50,675 bases of DNA from assembly GCA_013215815.1 (NCBI GenBank), contig JABSQP010000017.1:1-50675 (forward strand), written 5' to 3'. Numbering within the stretch: the stretch's first letter is position 1; every line of letters starts with the position of its first letter. Positions 1-8,236 of the stretch are shown here, piece after piece. Origin of the DNA: Alphaproteobacteria bacterium. GTDB taxonomy: Bacteria > Pseudomonadota > Alphaproteobacteria > Micavibrionales > Micavibrionaceae. Below the pieces are notes generated by a model that was given only the letters and a program-made list of their open reading frames with translations, did not search any database and had not been told where the DNA came from. Both the position numbers and the translations under genes were made by a program.

Positions 1-1224
1 TTTGCTTGTTTTGTACATTTCAGCGAACACTTCTTTGGCAATCTTGCCTGAGATTGTGTTGTCAGAAATAAGTTTGATCAAGCCGCCAAGTTGCGCTGCA
101 TAAATAGGGGAGTCTTCCAATTTCTTCTCATCTTTATTCAAAGCGCCAAGAAGTTCGTTAATCACCCAGTTTGCCGCTAGTTTTGAATCGTTGTCATTGG
201 CAACTGTTTCGAAATATTCCGCGCGTGTACGCTCAGCGATAAGAACGCTAGAGTCATACAGGCTGAGGCCGTAATCACTCATGAAGCGGTGTTTCTTTTG
301 GTCTGGTAACTCAGGAAGATCTGCTTGCAGACGCTCAATCAGACCATCTTCCAAAACGAGTGGTAATAGATCTGGATCTGGGAAGTAGCGGTAATCGTGT
401 GCTTCTTCTTTTGAACGCATAGAGCGTGTTTCCATTTTAACAGGATCCCACAGGCGCGTTTCCTGAACAACTTCACCGCCACCTTCGATGAGATCAATTT
501 GGCGATTTACTTCGAAGTCGATTGCTTGTTGGATTGCTTTAACGGAGTTTACGTTCTTGATCTCAGCGCGTGTTCCGAACTCATCCCCAGGATTACGCAC
601 AGAAATATTCACATCCGCTCGCATGGAGCCCTCATCCATGTTTCCATCACAAGTTTCAAGGTAGCGAAGGATCATACGGATTTTGTTGATGTAGGCGGCT
701 GCTTCTTCGGGGCCGCGAATATCTGGCTCTGATACGATTTCCATCAGCGCACAACCTGAACGGTTCAAATCAACATATGATTTTGTAGGGTGTTGGTCGT
801 GAACAGACTTACCCGCATCTTGCTCAAGGTGTAGGCGTGTAATCCCAATATCTTTTGTTGTGCCGTCTGGTAGGTCAATTTCAATTTTACCAAGACCAAC
901 AATAGGGTCTTCAAACTGTGAAATTTGATAGCCTTGTGGGAGGTCTGGGTAGAAATAATTCTTACGAGCAAATATAGATGTTTTGTTGATTTGTGCGTTT
1001 AAGCCAAGGCCAGTTTTAACGGCTTGCTCTACACATTCTTTGTTAAGAACAGGAAGCATGCCTGGCATCGCTGCATCAACCATAGAGACTTGTGTATTAG
1101 GTTCTGCGCCGAACGTTGTTGCTGATCCGGAAAACAGCTTTGATTGCGCAATAACCTGCGCGTGGATTTCCATCCCGATAACAATTTCCCAATCGCCTGT
1201 TTCGCCTTTAATGAGTTGTGCCAT
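1..1224 (-). CDS. gatB: Asp/Glu-tRNA amidotransferase subunit B (partial)
   Basis: GatB is the kinase/transamidation subunit of cytoplasmic GatCAB, which converts misacylated Glu-tRNA(Gln) and/or Asp-tRNA(Asn) to the amidated form. The reverse strand stays open to the window edge, giving 408 N-terminal residues of a family of roughly 480, so the C-terminal tRNA-contacting tail lies outside. Family landmarks visible in order are [12 protein letters not shown] near residue 12, [40 protein letters not shown] and [10 protein letters not shown]. The ATG at 1224 gives the usual N-terminus and overlaps the end of the upstream permease gene by 17 nt, which suggests translational coupling. gatA and gatC lie upstream in the same direction but separated by four other genes. 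Confidence 0.97.
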   Translation of the reverse strand, partial: MAQLIKGETGDWEIVIGMEIHAQVIAQSKLFSGSATTFGAEPNTQVSMVDAAMPGMLPVLNKECVEQAVKTGLGLNAQINKTSIFARKNYFYPDLPQGYQISQFEDPIVGLGKIEIDLPDGTTKDIGITRLHLEQDAGKSVHDQHPTKSYVDLNRSGCALMEIVSEPDIRGPEEAAAYINKIRMILRYLETCDGNMDEGSMRADVNISVRNPGDEFGTRAEIKNVNSVKAIQQAIDFEVNRQIDLIEGGGEVVQETRLWDPVKMETRSMRSKEEAHDYRYFPDPDLLPLVLEDGLIERLQADLPELPDQKKHRFMSDYGLSLYDSSVLIAERTRAEYFETVANDNDSKLAANWVINELLGALNKDEKKLEDSPIYAAQLGGLIKLISDNTISGKIAKEVFAEMYKTSK

Positions 1225-2149
1225 GATCTATATTACGCTCTTCTATTTCTTTTAATTTACTTGCTTCAATTTTCTCTCTGTAAATCAGATACGAACCGCC
1301 AACGATAATAATCGCGGCACCGACCAAAGTCCATAGGTCTGCAACGTCTCCGAAGATAAAATATCCATATAGGATACCCCAAGGAAATACAAGATAGATA
1401 AGGCCGCCAACGATTGATGCGTCTATTTTTTGTATGGCTTGAGGCATAAGAGATAGAGCGGCGACATACAGTATGCCTGCTGAAATAAACCACGGCATTG
1501 TGCCCATATCCGTAAAATCTGGTAAAAGAGGCGCTCCACGGTACATAACGATTAACGCGAGGATCGGCGTTTGCGTAAGCATTAAGTATATAATGTAAGA
1601 CAGCCAGTGATCCTTTTTATCAATATAACGCACGCTGATTGTCGCGAAAGCGAGTGTAAACGTCGCTATAATAACGGCAATAATGCCGAGGCTAATCGGT
1701 GTGTAACCTGGCCTTAGTGCAATAAGAACGCCTATAAATCCAATAGCAATTGAAGCCCATCTATGAACGGAGATGTTTTCTTTGAGCAAGAAGACAGCCA
1801 GGATGTTGAGAATAAAAGGCATGCAAAAAATAATAACATACAGTGTCGTAAGCGGAAGCGTTCCTAGTGCATAGATACCGAGTAGAAAGTTTCCGAGCAT
1901 GAGTAGAGCGCGTAAAACATGAAACTTCAGGCTTTTTGTCGCCATTGTTTTTCTGAAACCTCCATTGAAAAGAACAACGGGTATGAGGAACAGAATAGTG
2001 AAAATATTCATGTAAAGCGCAACAGAAAACGGATCGTAGATCTGCGTTGTTACTTTTAAGCAAACATCCGTGAACGCAAAAATACTATATGCGAGGATCG
2101 CGTATAAGAGGCCTTGGCCTTTGGGGGATAGTTTTAGAAATAATGACAT
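1208..2149 (-). CDS. EamA/DMT-family permease
   Basis: A 313-residue integral membrane protein of the drug/metabolite transporter (EamA) superfamily, with about ten hydrophobic segments arranged as two five-helix repeats. It begins with an FTDVCLKV-type first helix and ends with a [10 protein letters not shown] signature after the last helix. The same ending occurs in the next gene upstream and in the permease at 42297-43169, so these are paralogues. The substrate cannot be read from sequence; family members export amino acids, metabolites or drugs. It starts 2 nt after the stop of the upstream paralogue and overlaps gatB by 17 nt, so it is probably cotranscribed with the gat genes. Confidence 0.88.
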   Translation of the reverse strand: MSLFLKLSPKGQGLLYAILAYSIFAFTDVCLKVTTQIYDPFSVALYMNIFTILFLIPVVLFNGGFRKTMATKSLKFHVLRALLMLGNFLLGIYALGTLPLTTLYVIIFCMPFILNILAVFLLKENISVHRWASIAIGFIGVLIALRPGYTPISLGIIAVIIATFTLAFATISVRYIDKKDHWLSYIIYLMLTQTPILALIVMYRGAPLLPDFTDMGTMPWFISAGILYVAALSLMPQAIQKIDASIVGGLIYLVFPWGILYGYFIFGDVADLWTLVGAAIIIVGGSYLIYREKIEASKLKEIEERNIDHGTTH

Positions 2150-2151
2150 GC

Positions 2152-3075
2152 CTAATCCTGATCAATAGCCCCATGAGCCGTTGTTGCGGTTGTGAGCTCG
2201 ACATTCCGTACATGCTCTCGATAGATGAGGTAAATACCGCTCGATACAATGACGAGTGCGCCAAGGCCGGTCCAGTAATCAGGTACGTTTGAGAAGATCA
2301 AAATGCCAAACCCTGTTCCCCATAGAAGCTGTACATAGTGGAACGGCGCAACAATCACAGTATCCGCCATGCTAAATGCTTTTGAGGTTAACAAGCTGCC
2401 GCCCATGTGGAAGATGGATATGATGAAAAATAACATCCAACCTTCTTGGTCAGGGATTTTCATTTCACTGTCCCAAAAGTTTAGTACACCAAAAACTTGT
2501 ATAGCAATAATGCAGTTGAATAGAGAGAAGGCCATAAGAGGTTCATCTTCACCAATACGGCGCGCTAGCAAGTGGTTCGTGGCAATTAGGAATGCACCGA
2601 ATAAAACGGCATAAGCCGCAGGTTCCAGTGGTTCTAATCCAGGGCGTAATACTATAAGGACGCCAGTAAACCCCATGACAATGGCAATCCATCTGTGTAC
2701 GTGAATTGTTTGTTTTAGGAATACCGCGGACATAAATGCCGCAAAGAATGGTGCGACAAACATCAATGTATAAGAAAGGCTGAGGCCTAACTTTTGGAAT
2801 GCATTCACGTTGATGATGAAAATCCCAACGCCTAAAATGCCCCGTAAAACATGAAGCCAAAGTTTTTCTGTTCTCAATGTCGCTTTGATACCGCCAAGGA
2901 TAGGCGATAGGAGTAATAGGTAAGGCAGGTAGAAGAAGTTTAAGAAGAATGCAATTTCTACGGGCTGATATCCGTCGTCTGCGAGAAATTTGATAAACAA
3001 ATCTCCTACTGCGAACAGGCTGAAACCTATAAGCGAGAACAACATCGCCTGTTTATCTTTAGAAACTAAAGACAT
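2152..3075 (-). CDS. EamA/DMT-family permease (tandem paralogue)
   Basis: A 307-residue polytopic membrane protein of the EamA/DMT family with about ten transmembrane segments. It shares the LFAVGDLFIKF first helix type, an IHVHRWIAIVMGFTGVLIVLRPG block at the repeat boundary and a SGIYLIYREH C-terminal signature with the gene that follows it. The two genes are separated by only 2 nt and look like a tandem duplication that diverged, or a heteromeric pair. It lies between gatA and gatB in the same transcription unit. The substrate is unknown. Confidence 0.88.
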   Translation of the reverse strand: MSLVSKDKQAMLFSLIGFSLFAVGDLFIKFLADDGYQPVEIAFFLNFFYLPYLLLLSPILGGIKATLRTEKLWLHVLRGILGVGIFIINVNAFQKLGLSLSYTLMFVAPFFAAFMSAVFLKQTIHVHRWIAIVMGFTGVLIVLRPGLEPLEPAAYAVLFGAFLIATNHLLARRIGEDEPLMAFSLFNCIIAIQVFGVLNFWDSEMKIPDQEGWMLFFIISIFHMGGSLLTSKAFSMADTVIVAPFHYVQLLWGTGFGILIFSNVPDYWTGLGALVIVSSGIYLIYREHVRNVELTTATTAHGAIDQD

Positions 3076-3105
3076 ATCGAAATCCTTATAATGTGTTATG
3101 TGCCT

Positions 3106-3651
3106 CTAACGACCGAGGCAGGCCATTAACTGCGCTTGCGCTGTTTTTTGAAAGTTATTGTCACTATATAACGCCTGCATGGGATCGGCAATAGTTGGAT
3201 TGACCGCCAGGATTTGTGAGAACATGCTTTGTGCGTTTTGCTGAATATGCGCCGCAACACGCTCTGCCGTGCAAGCACATAACTTTTGAGGGTCACCACC
3301 TAAAATTTTTGTTTGCGGATTTTGGACGCAAGAATTGTAGTGATATTCACGTGCAGGGAACTGAATGCATGGTGCATAGACATTAATGATCAATTTGTTC
3401 GCTGCCGCGCGTCCTATTTCATCTGGACGAGATGCATTTTGCATATCTTCTAACGTATAGCTTTGCACCATGTTCGCTGCTGTGCATGCACAGAATATTT
3501 CTTGAGATGCTGCAGAAAAACGTGGATCTGTTTGTGATTTACAATTGATGAAATAATTGTTGGCAATTTCTTTTGAGACGGGCGTTTGCGCCTGCGCTGT
3601 ACTCGCCCCGAAAAGTGTCACTAAAGAGAGTAGGGCGAGTAAATATTTCAT
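3106..3651 (-). CDS. Secreted protein with two C-x16-CACTA repeats
   Basis: I do not recognise a named family. The 181-residue protein begins with a clear Sec signal peptide (MKYLLALLSLVTLFGASTAQA, cleavage likely near residue 21), so it should be periplasmic or secreted. The mature part holds two copies of one motif: a Cys, exactly sixteen residues, then CACTA, once near residues 37-58 and again in the second half. Further Cys residues occur between the repeats (YAPC) and near the C-terminus (MACLGR), so intramolecular disulfides are plausible. It sits 17 nt after gatA and 30 nt before the DMT pair, all in one direction. Confidence 0.75.
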   Translation of the reverse strand: MKYLLALLSLVTLFGASTAQAQTPVSKEIANNYFINCKSQTDPRFSAASQEIFCACTAANMVQSYTLEDMQNASRPDEIGRAAANKLIINVYAPCIQFPAREYHYNSCVQNPQTKILGGDPQKLCACTAERVAAHIQQNAQSMFSQILAVNPTIADPMQALYSDNNFQKTAQAQLMACLGR

Positions 3652-3668
3652 CGTTTTTTCCTTTTTGG

Positions 3669-5156
3669 CTATGCCGCCATTTTTGAATTAAAGCTCGGCA
3701 TTTCTATAAAGTTAGCAGCTTTTTCTACAGCCTGTCCAACTTTCAAGACGGTGGCCTCATCCCATGGACGGCCAATAATTTGCAATCCAAGCGGTAAGCC
3801 TTGCTCATTAAGGCCTGCGGGGACTGACATGCCTGGAAGTCCTGCCAGTGATGCTGGAACCGTAAAGACATCATTGAGGTACATTTTGATCGGATCATCT
3901 TCATTTTCACCAAGGGCAAATGCTGCGCTCGGCGCTGTTGGTGTAAGAAGAACATCACATTTTTTGTATGCTTCCATGAAGTCATTAGAGATCAAGCGTC
4001 GCACTTTTTGTGCCTTGATGTAATACGCATCGTAGTAACCAGATGAAAGGGCATAAGTACCAATCATGATACGGCGTTTTACTTCGTCGCCAAAACCTGC
4101 CGCGCGTGTTTTCTCATATGTATCGATGAGGTCTTCACCTTCAACGCGCTGGCCGTACTTAACACCATCATAACGGGCAAGGTTTGATGAACACTCTGCC
4201 GGTGCAATGATGTAGTAAGTCGGTAGAGCGTATTTTGTATGCGGTAGAGATACATCAACAATCTCTGCGCCAGCATCTTTGACCCACTCAATACCTTTTT
4301 GCCAGATATCTTCGATTTCTTTTGGCATGCCATCAACGCGGTACTCTTTCGGGATGCCGACCTTAAGTCCTTTAATGTCACCTTGAAGAGCAGACATGAA
4401 ATCAGGCACTTCAACATCTGCGCTTGTACTATCTTTTGGATCAAAGCCTGACATTGATTGTAAGAAGAGGGCGCTGTCTTCAACGTTACGCGCAAATGAT
4501 CCTGCTTGATCTAGAGATGATGAGAAAGCCACAATACCCCAACGAGAGCAGCGACCATAAGTTGGTTTAATACCTGTGATACCGCAGAATGCTGCAGGCT
4601 GACGGATTGAGCCACCTGTATCTGTTCCTGTTGCGGCCATTGCGATGCGCGCTGCGACTGCCGCAGCAGAACCACCAGATGAACCGCCTGGCGCAAGCTC
4701 AGCATTTGAGCCATCGTTACGCTGCCATGGGTTAATTACCTTGCCGTAATAACTCGTCGTGTTGGCTGAGCCCATTGCGAACTCGTCATTGTTCACTTTA
4801 CCGAGCATCACTGCGCCATCAGCAAACAGTTTTGTTGTGACTGTTGATTCATATTCAGGAACAAACCCTTCAAGAATGTGACTACCAGCAGTTGTTTGAA
4901 CACCTTTCGTACAGAAAAGATCTTTAACGGCAACTGGTATACCTTCAAGCAAACCAGCTGTGCCATCGGCGCGGCGTTTGTCACTTTCTTCGGCTTGCTT
5001 AATAGCAATTTCAGGTGTCTCGGTAATATACGCATTCAAATGACGCGCTGCTTCCATTGCATCAAGGTGCGCCTGTGTGAGCTCAACGGATGTGAAGTCT
5101 TTGTTTTCCAGGCCCTTTAATGCTTCGGCCATTGTCATGTTTGTGAGGTTCGTCAT
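3669..5156 (-). CDS. gatA: Asp/Glu-tRNA amidotransferase subunit A
   Basis: GatA is the glutaminase of the GatCAB complex: it releases ammonia from glutamine and channels it to GatB. The 495-residue protein is full length for the family. The amidase-signature catalytic triad is visible as Lys78 (IPVAVKDLF), cis-Ser159 ([11 protein letters not shown]) and nucleophile Ser183 ([10 protein letters not shown]). It ends with [19 protein letters not shown], a standard amidase C-terminal block. It follows gatC after one small membrane gene and reads towards gatB. Confidence 0.98.
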   Translation of the reverse strand: MTNLTNMTMAEALKGLENKDFTSVELTQAHLDAMEAARHLNAYITETPEIAIKQAEESDKRRADGTAGLLEGIPVAVKDLFCTKGVQTTAGSHILEGFVPEYESTVTTKLFADGAVMLGKVNNDEFAMGSANTTSYYGKVINPWQRNDGSNAELAPGGSSGGSAAAVAARIAMAATGTDTGGSIRQPAAFCGITGIKPTYGRCSRWGIVAFSSSLDQAGSFARNVEDSALFLQSMSGFDPKDSTSADVEVPDFMSALQGDIKGLKVGIPKEYRVDGMPKEIEDIWQKGIEWVKDAGAEIVDVSLPHTKYALPTYYIIAPAECSSNLARYDGVKYGQRVEGEDLIDTYEKTRAAGFGDEVKRRIMIGTYALSSGYYDAYYIKAQKVRRLISNDFMEAYKKCDVLLTPTAPSAAFALGENEDDPIKMYLNDVFTVPASLAGLPGMSVPAGLNEQGLPLGLQIIGRPWDEATVLKVGQAVEKAANFIEMPSFNSKMAA

Positions 5157-5170
5157 TTTCTTTTCCGTTT

Positions 5171-5416
5171 TTATTTATTCTTGTGTGCTTGTATGAGGAT
5201 CGAGGGAATAACAAAAAATTCTACAATTCCAACGACAAAAAATATTCCACCAAAGAGTAGGAGGTGAGAGTCATCAAAGCCTAAAAAACCGCCTATCGCT
5301 GTCGGGAATAACAAGCAGCTAATACCGACAAGCCAGAACATTACAGCGCTTGCTTTCATCGCCATAACGACAGGTTTTGCGTTAGCTGGTATTTCGTTTT
5401 TCTCGACTGTTGGCAT
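5171..5416 (-). CDS. Small two-helix membrane protein
   Basis: An 81-residue protein of unknown function with two hydrophobic segments, approximately residues 20-45 and 52-72, and a basic C-terminus (AHKNK). I chose the ATG at 5416, which lies 4 nt after the gatC stop; a TTG twelve nucleotides earlier is in frame and would overlap gatC. It is inserted between gatC and gatA, with 14 nt to the gatA start, so it should be cotranscribed with both. No catalytic motif is visible. Confidence 0.65.
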   Translation of the reverse strand: MPTVEKNEIPANAKPVVMAMKASAVMFWLVGISCLLFPTAIGGFLGFDDSHLLLFGGIFFVVGIVEFFVIPSILIQAHKNK

Positions 5417-5420
5417 AATC

Positions 5421-5708
5421 TTATTCAACTACCTTTGGTACAACGAAGAAACCTTCTAGAGTTTCTGGTGAGTTCGCCAAAACATCGTCTTGAATGCCAC
5501 CGTCAGTAATTTCGTCTTCCCGAAGGCGCAGATCAATATCCACAACACTTGCGAGTGGCTCAACATTATCCGTATCAACTTCATTCAACTGTTCAACAAA
5601 CTGAATAATATTTGATAGCTGACCGCCGTATTTTGTAGCTTCTTCATCCGTGATTTTCAGGCGCGCCAATCGCGCAACTTTCATCACTGCATCTTTATCA
5701 AGGGACAT
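5421..5708 (-). CDS. gatC: Asp/Glu-tRNA amidotransferase subunit C
   Basis: GatC is the small scaffold that wraps around GatA and GatB. The 95-residue length is typical. The family pattern is clear: VMKVARLARLKITDEE at the N-terminus, a LSNIIQFVEQLNEVDTDNVEP centre and LRLREDEI in the second half. It is the first gene of the minus-strand gat run and diverges from ruvX across only 80 nt, so the operon promoter must lie in that gap or within ruvX. Confidence 0.96.
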   Translation of the reverse strand: MSLDKDAVMKVARLARLKITDEEATKYGGQLSNIIQFVEQLNEVDTDNVEPLASVVDIDLRLREDEITDGGIQDDVLANSPETLEGFFVVPKVVE

Positions 5709-5759
5709 AAGAGAGGTAATCCTTTATTAAACGCTTAAAATATTGTTTAAATCTTCTAT

Positions 5760-5778
5760 CACCGCGCTATACGCGGTG
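5760..5778. repeat. Hairpin between gatC and ruvX
   Basis: A perfect inverted repeat CACCGCG-CTATA-CGCGGTG with 7-bp GC-rich arms and a 5-nt loop. It lies 10 nt upstream of the ruvX start and 52 nt upstream of gatC, in the only gap between two divergent genes. It has no T tract, so it is not a classical terminator; it could be a leader hairpin of ruvX or a protein-binding palindrome. Function is inferred only. Confidence 0.5.
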
Positions 5779-5788
5779 CAAGAGTGCG

Positions 5789-6295
5789 ATGCCGATAAAA
5801 GTAATAAAAAATGACAGTAACGATAGGCGCCAAGGGTGTCCCAAGAAGGGGCGTATCCTTGGGCTCGACTTTGGATCGAAAACAATAGGTGTTTCTGTTA
5901 GTGATGAAGCGCAATCATTGGCGACGCCAATCACAACAATACAGCGGAAAAAACTAACTGCAGACCTGAAGGCTCTTGGCGAAATTGTTCAGGAGTTTGA
6001 TGTTAAAGCCTACGTTCTCGGCTGGCCCGTCAATATGGATGGATCGGAGGGGGCGCGATGCGACGCAACGCGATCATTTGCCCATGAAATGAAGCAAGTC
6101 TCTGATTTATTTGGACAAGATCCATGGATTGGCTTTTGGGATGAGCGTTTATCCACACAAGCTGTGGATGGATTTGTGGATGAGCGTGTGGATATGCCGA
6201 AAATGGCAAAGAAGGGGGCAAAAGAATCTGGTCTCACCGATAAACTCGCCGCGCTTCATATTTTACAGGGCTTTTTGGATAGTCTAGGCAGGTGA
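5789..6295 (+). CDS. ruvX: YqgF/RuvX RNase H-fold nuclease (pre-16S rRNA processing)
   Basis: A 168-residue member of the YqgF (RuvX) family, an RNase H-like nuclease linked to pre-16S rRNA 5-prime end maturation and annotated as a putative Holliday junction resolvase. Family motifs are present: LGLDFGSKTIGVSVSD near residues 24-39 (first catalytic Asp), LGWPVNMDGSEG, FWDERLST and a final DKLAALHILQGFLD. The N-terminal extension of about 22 basic residues is slightly long, but no better start is visible. Its 3-prime end overlaps the convergent gene at 6284 by 12 nt. Confidence 0.92.
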   Translation: MPIKVIKNDSNDRRQGCPKKGRILGLDFGSKTIGVSVSDEAQSLATPITTIQRKKLTADLKALGEIVQEFDVKAYVLGWPVNMDGSEGARCDATRSFAHEMKQVSDLFGQDPWIGFWDERLSTQAVDGFVDERVDMPKMAKKGAKESGLTDKLAALHILQGFLDSLGR

Positions 6296-7033
6296 CATAC
6301 TATTTTGTCTTTGAGGTGCCATTGCTCGATCGCGACTTTGCCAATCGTATAATTGCTGTTGATCGACAAAGAAAAGAAAATCTGGATTTGAGCGCCTGTC
6401 CATTTTAAAAACATTTCTATCATGGAATAGCTCGACATGAGATGCGTTTTCTGCACCCAGAATGTTTTTCATACTGGTTCTTCGCTCTTCTAAGTGCAGG
6501 CTTCCGATCAGAACAACAGTTTTTTCTCCTTCGCTTGCGTGCATAACTCTTGCTGATTGTTCTTCATCGTTTCCACGTAAGTCTCTAATATCTTCTTGTC
6601 TTATTATAAGCGCTCTGCCCAATTTGATGGGGTTTAGAAGAGTGTATAATGATGATAGACCTTCACTTATTTCGCCATGTGTAACCTCACAGGCATTTCT
6701 GTGTAATTGCTCAAGTTCTCGACGAATTTGCACCTGTACTGGAGGGAAATTATCGACTTCATCATTACTATCTATTGCGTGAACGGCTATACCCGCATCA
6801 GCCATTGTTTTTATTCCTTCGGCTAATGGAATTAGTTTATGCTCAATATCAATTGAGGTAAGGAGAGGGAGTTCGTTAACCATGTAGGCGGCAAATTCAT
6901 TTGGAGGCATAGTACCATTTGCCAAATTATCAAAAACGGGTTGTCTTCTGATGGGGTGCTCCAAGCAAACGTTTCTTACTCCTGCTTGTTGCATTTGCGC
7001 AATATTTTCAGGGGAACAGAAATATTTTATCAA
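6284..7033 (-). CDS. TraB/ChaN-like protein, C-terminal part of a likely frameshifted gene
   Basis: A 249-codon reading frame opening at a TTG only 2 nt after the stop of the upstream exported ORF, in another frame. The product has alternating hydrophobic strands and motifs such as AGVRNVCLEHP, a RQEDIRDLRGNDEEQ stretch and KTVVLIGSLHLE, which recall TraB/ChaN/EreA-like folds (weak, from memory). Translating 15 nt further upstream in this frame gives NHRDLRLIKYF, which directly continues LVGDK at the end of the upstream ORF, so both probably formed one protein of about 330 residues. Function is unknown. It converges on ruvX with a 12-nt overlap. Confidence 0.6.
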   Translation of the reverse strand: MIKYFCSPENIAQMQQAGVRNVCLEHPIRRQPVFDNLANGTMPPNEFAAYMVNELPLLTSIDIEHKLIPLAEGIKTMADAGIAVHAIDSNDEVDNFPPVQVQIRRELEQLHRNACEVTHGEISEGLSSLYTLLNPIKLGRALIIRQEDIRDLRGNDEEQSARVMHASEGEKTVVLIGSLHLEERRTSMKNILGAENASHVELFHDRNVFKMDRRSNPDFLFFVDQQQLYDWQSRDRAMAPQRQNSMSPA

Positions 7034-7035
7034 TC

Positions 7036-7287
7036 TTAGATCTCTGTGATTTTGTCGCCAACCAACGTGTATTGTTTTTCAGCACAAATATCAGCGAGGC
7101 TTTGCCCTTCCAATAAAGGGCGTGATAGAAACTCATTAGGGTTACCATTATCTCGACCATCCGGATAATCGCATAGCCCCCAGTCTTGAGCATTTCTCTC
7201 AACATACTTAGGCCCAAAATGATTAACAGCAGCAAAGAAGCCTGCTGCTGCTGCGCCTGACAATAATGCCCGCCTTTTTATTTTCAT
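7036..7287 (-). CDS. Exported N-terminal part of the frameshifted gene (twin-arginine-like signal)
   Basis: An 83-codon ORF beginning MKIKRRALLSGAAAAGFFAA, a twin-arginine-like or Sec-like signal with RR followed by an alanine-rich hydrophobic core. The remainder, up to KQYTLVGDKITEI, looks like the start of a larger domain. A run of four A residues at 7050-7053 (minus strand) precedes the point where the reading frame of the next ORF becomes the meaningful one. One extra base there would fuse both into a single open reading frame. Whether this is a real mutation, a sequencing error or recoding cannot be told here. Confidence 0.6.
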   Translation of the reverse strand: MKIKRRALLSGAAAAGFFAAVNHFGPKYVERNAQDWGLCDYPDGRDNGNPNEFLSRPLLEGQSLADICAEKQYTLVGDKITEI

Positions 7288-7324
7288 AAGGGGATTTTGC
7301 CCAAAATAGTAATTATGTCAAATA

Positions 7325-8110
7325 TTAACCACCATAGCGCATTAAATCGCCGCCATTGTCTCTCATCCAACGTTTTCCTTTGGTGTAGCGCTCTGATAAA
7401 GCTTCACAGACTTTCCAAAAGGCGGGAGAGTGGTCTAGGTGGGAGAGGTGGGCCACTTCATGGGCAACCACATAATCCATAGCATCGCTTGGCGCGAAGA
7501 TGAGGCGCCATGAGAATGAGAGTTTTCCGTCATGGGAACAGCTTCCCCAGCGGCTTGTCGTGTCTTTAACATCTATTTTTTTAATATCTTTATCAATACG
7601 TTCAGCTTTTTCATGTGCCATAGATGTCAGCTCTTTCTTCGCTACATCTATTAGATATCGGCGGATACGGGAGCCAGCCTCTTTTTTATTGGTGATGACG
7701 CGAATAATATCATCTGTCATTTCAATATCTGTGACTTTCGCTGATGGATCGTAAGAAATGTCGATTATCCGCATTTTTCCTAGGACAGGCAGCTCTGTCC
7801 CATGTGTGAACTCAATTGGCTTTGGCAGTTCATCAATGCTTTGCTGTATCCATTCAGCATTCTTTAAAGCAAACTCATACGCGCTGCGAATGCTGGCGCG
7901 CTTAGGAATGACAAGCTTTACAGTTCTATTCTTTGTTTCAACGCGAAGAGCCATTCGGCGGGCACGCGGGCTGATTTTGATGTCTAAATGAGGGGATATT
8001 TCATGGAAAGGGTAACGATTTTGGGCTTTCTCACGCCTTTCCTCGAGCAAATCTTTGCTCGATGGCGCGCTTAACTTGCTGGATAGCAAAGGTTTTGAAG
8101 CCTTTTTCAT
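7325..8110 (-). CDS. YgjP-family zinc metallopeptidase-like protein
   Basis: A 261-residue protein of the YgjP/DUF45 group (M48-related, SprT-like minimal metalloproteases). The zinc-binding motif is HEVAHLSHLDHSPAFW, giving HExxH with a third His a few residues on. The preceding TSRWGSCSHDGKLSFSWRLI block is also diagnostic. I prefer the ATG at 8110, which has a good ribosome site (GGAGAAAGC), over the ATG at 8146, which has none and would add 12 residues. The substrate is unknown. It lies 126 nt downstream of phaZ on the same strand. Confidence 0.88.
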   Translation of the reverse strand: MKKASKPLLSSKLSAPSSKDLLEERREKAQNRYPFHEISPHLDIKISPRARRMALRVETKNRTVKLVIPKRASIRSAYEFALKNAEWIQQSIDELPKPIEFTHGTELPVLGKMRIIDISYDPSAKVTDIEMTDDIIRVITNKKEAGSRIRRYLIDVAKKELTSMAHEKAERIDKDIKKIDVKDTTSRWGSCSHDGKLSFSWRLIFAPSDAMDYVVAHEVAHLSHLDHSPAFWKVCEALSERYTKGKRWMRDNGGDLMRYGG

Positions 8111-8236
8111 GCTTTCTCCAAAAAATTCAAATAAATCGTATGCCATGAATAATAGCGCCCGTTATAAGACTTGCAAGAGCAAAGGTTGGTAAAGGGCACG
8201 TAAAAAGCCCTTTTGATAGCTTTATGATAGTTCTTT

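Noticed and set aside
1761-2063. A 100-codon frame rich in Cys and His inside the DMT permease.
   Set aside because: It is a same-strand shadow frame of the permease; its odd composition comes from out-of-frame membrane codons.
7036-7053. Programmed ribosomal frameshift as the explanation of the split exported gene.
   Set aside because: The site has only four A residues and no slippery heptamer or clear downstream structure, so a mutation or sequence error is the simpler explanation.
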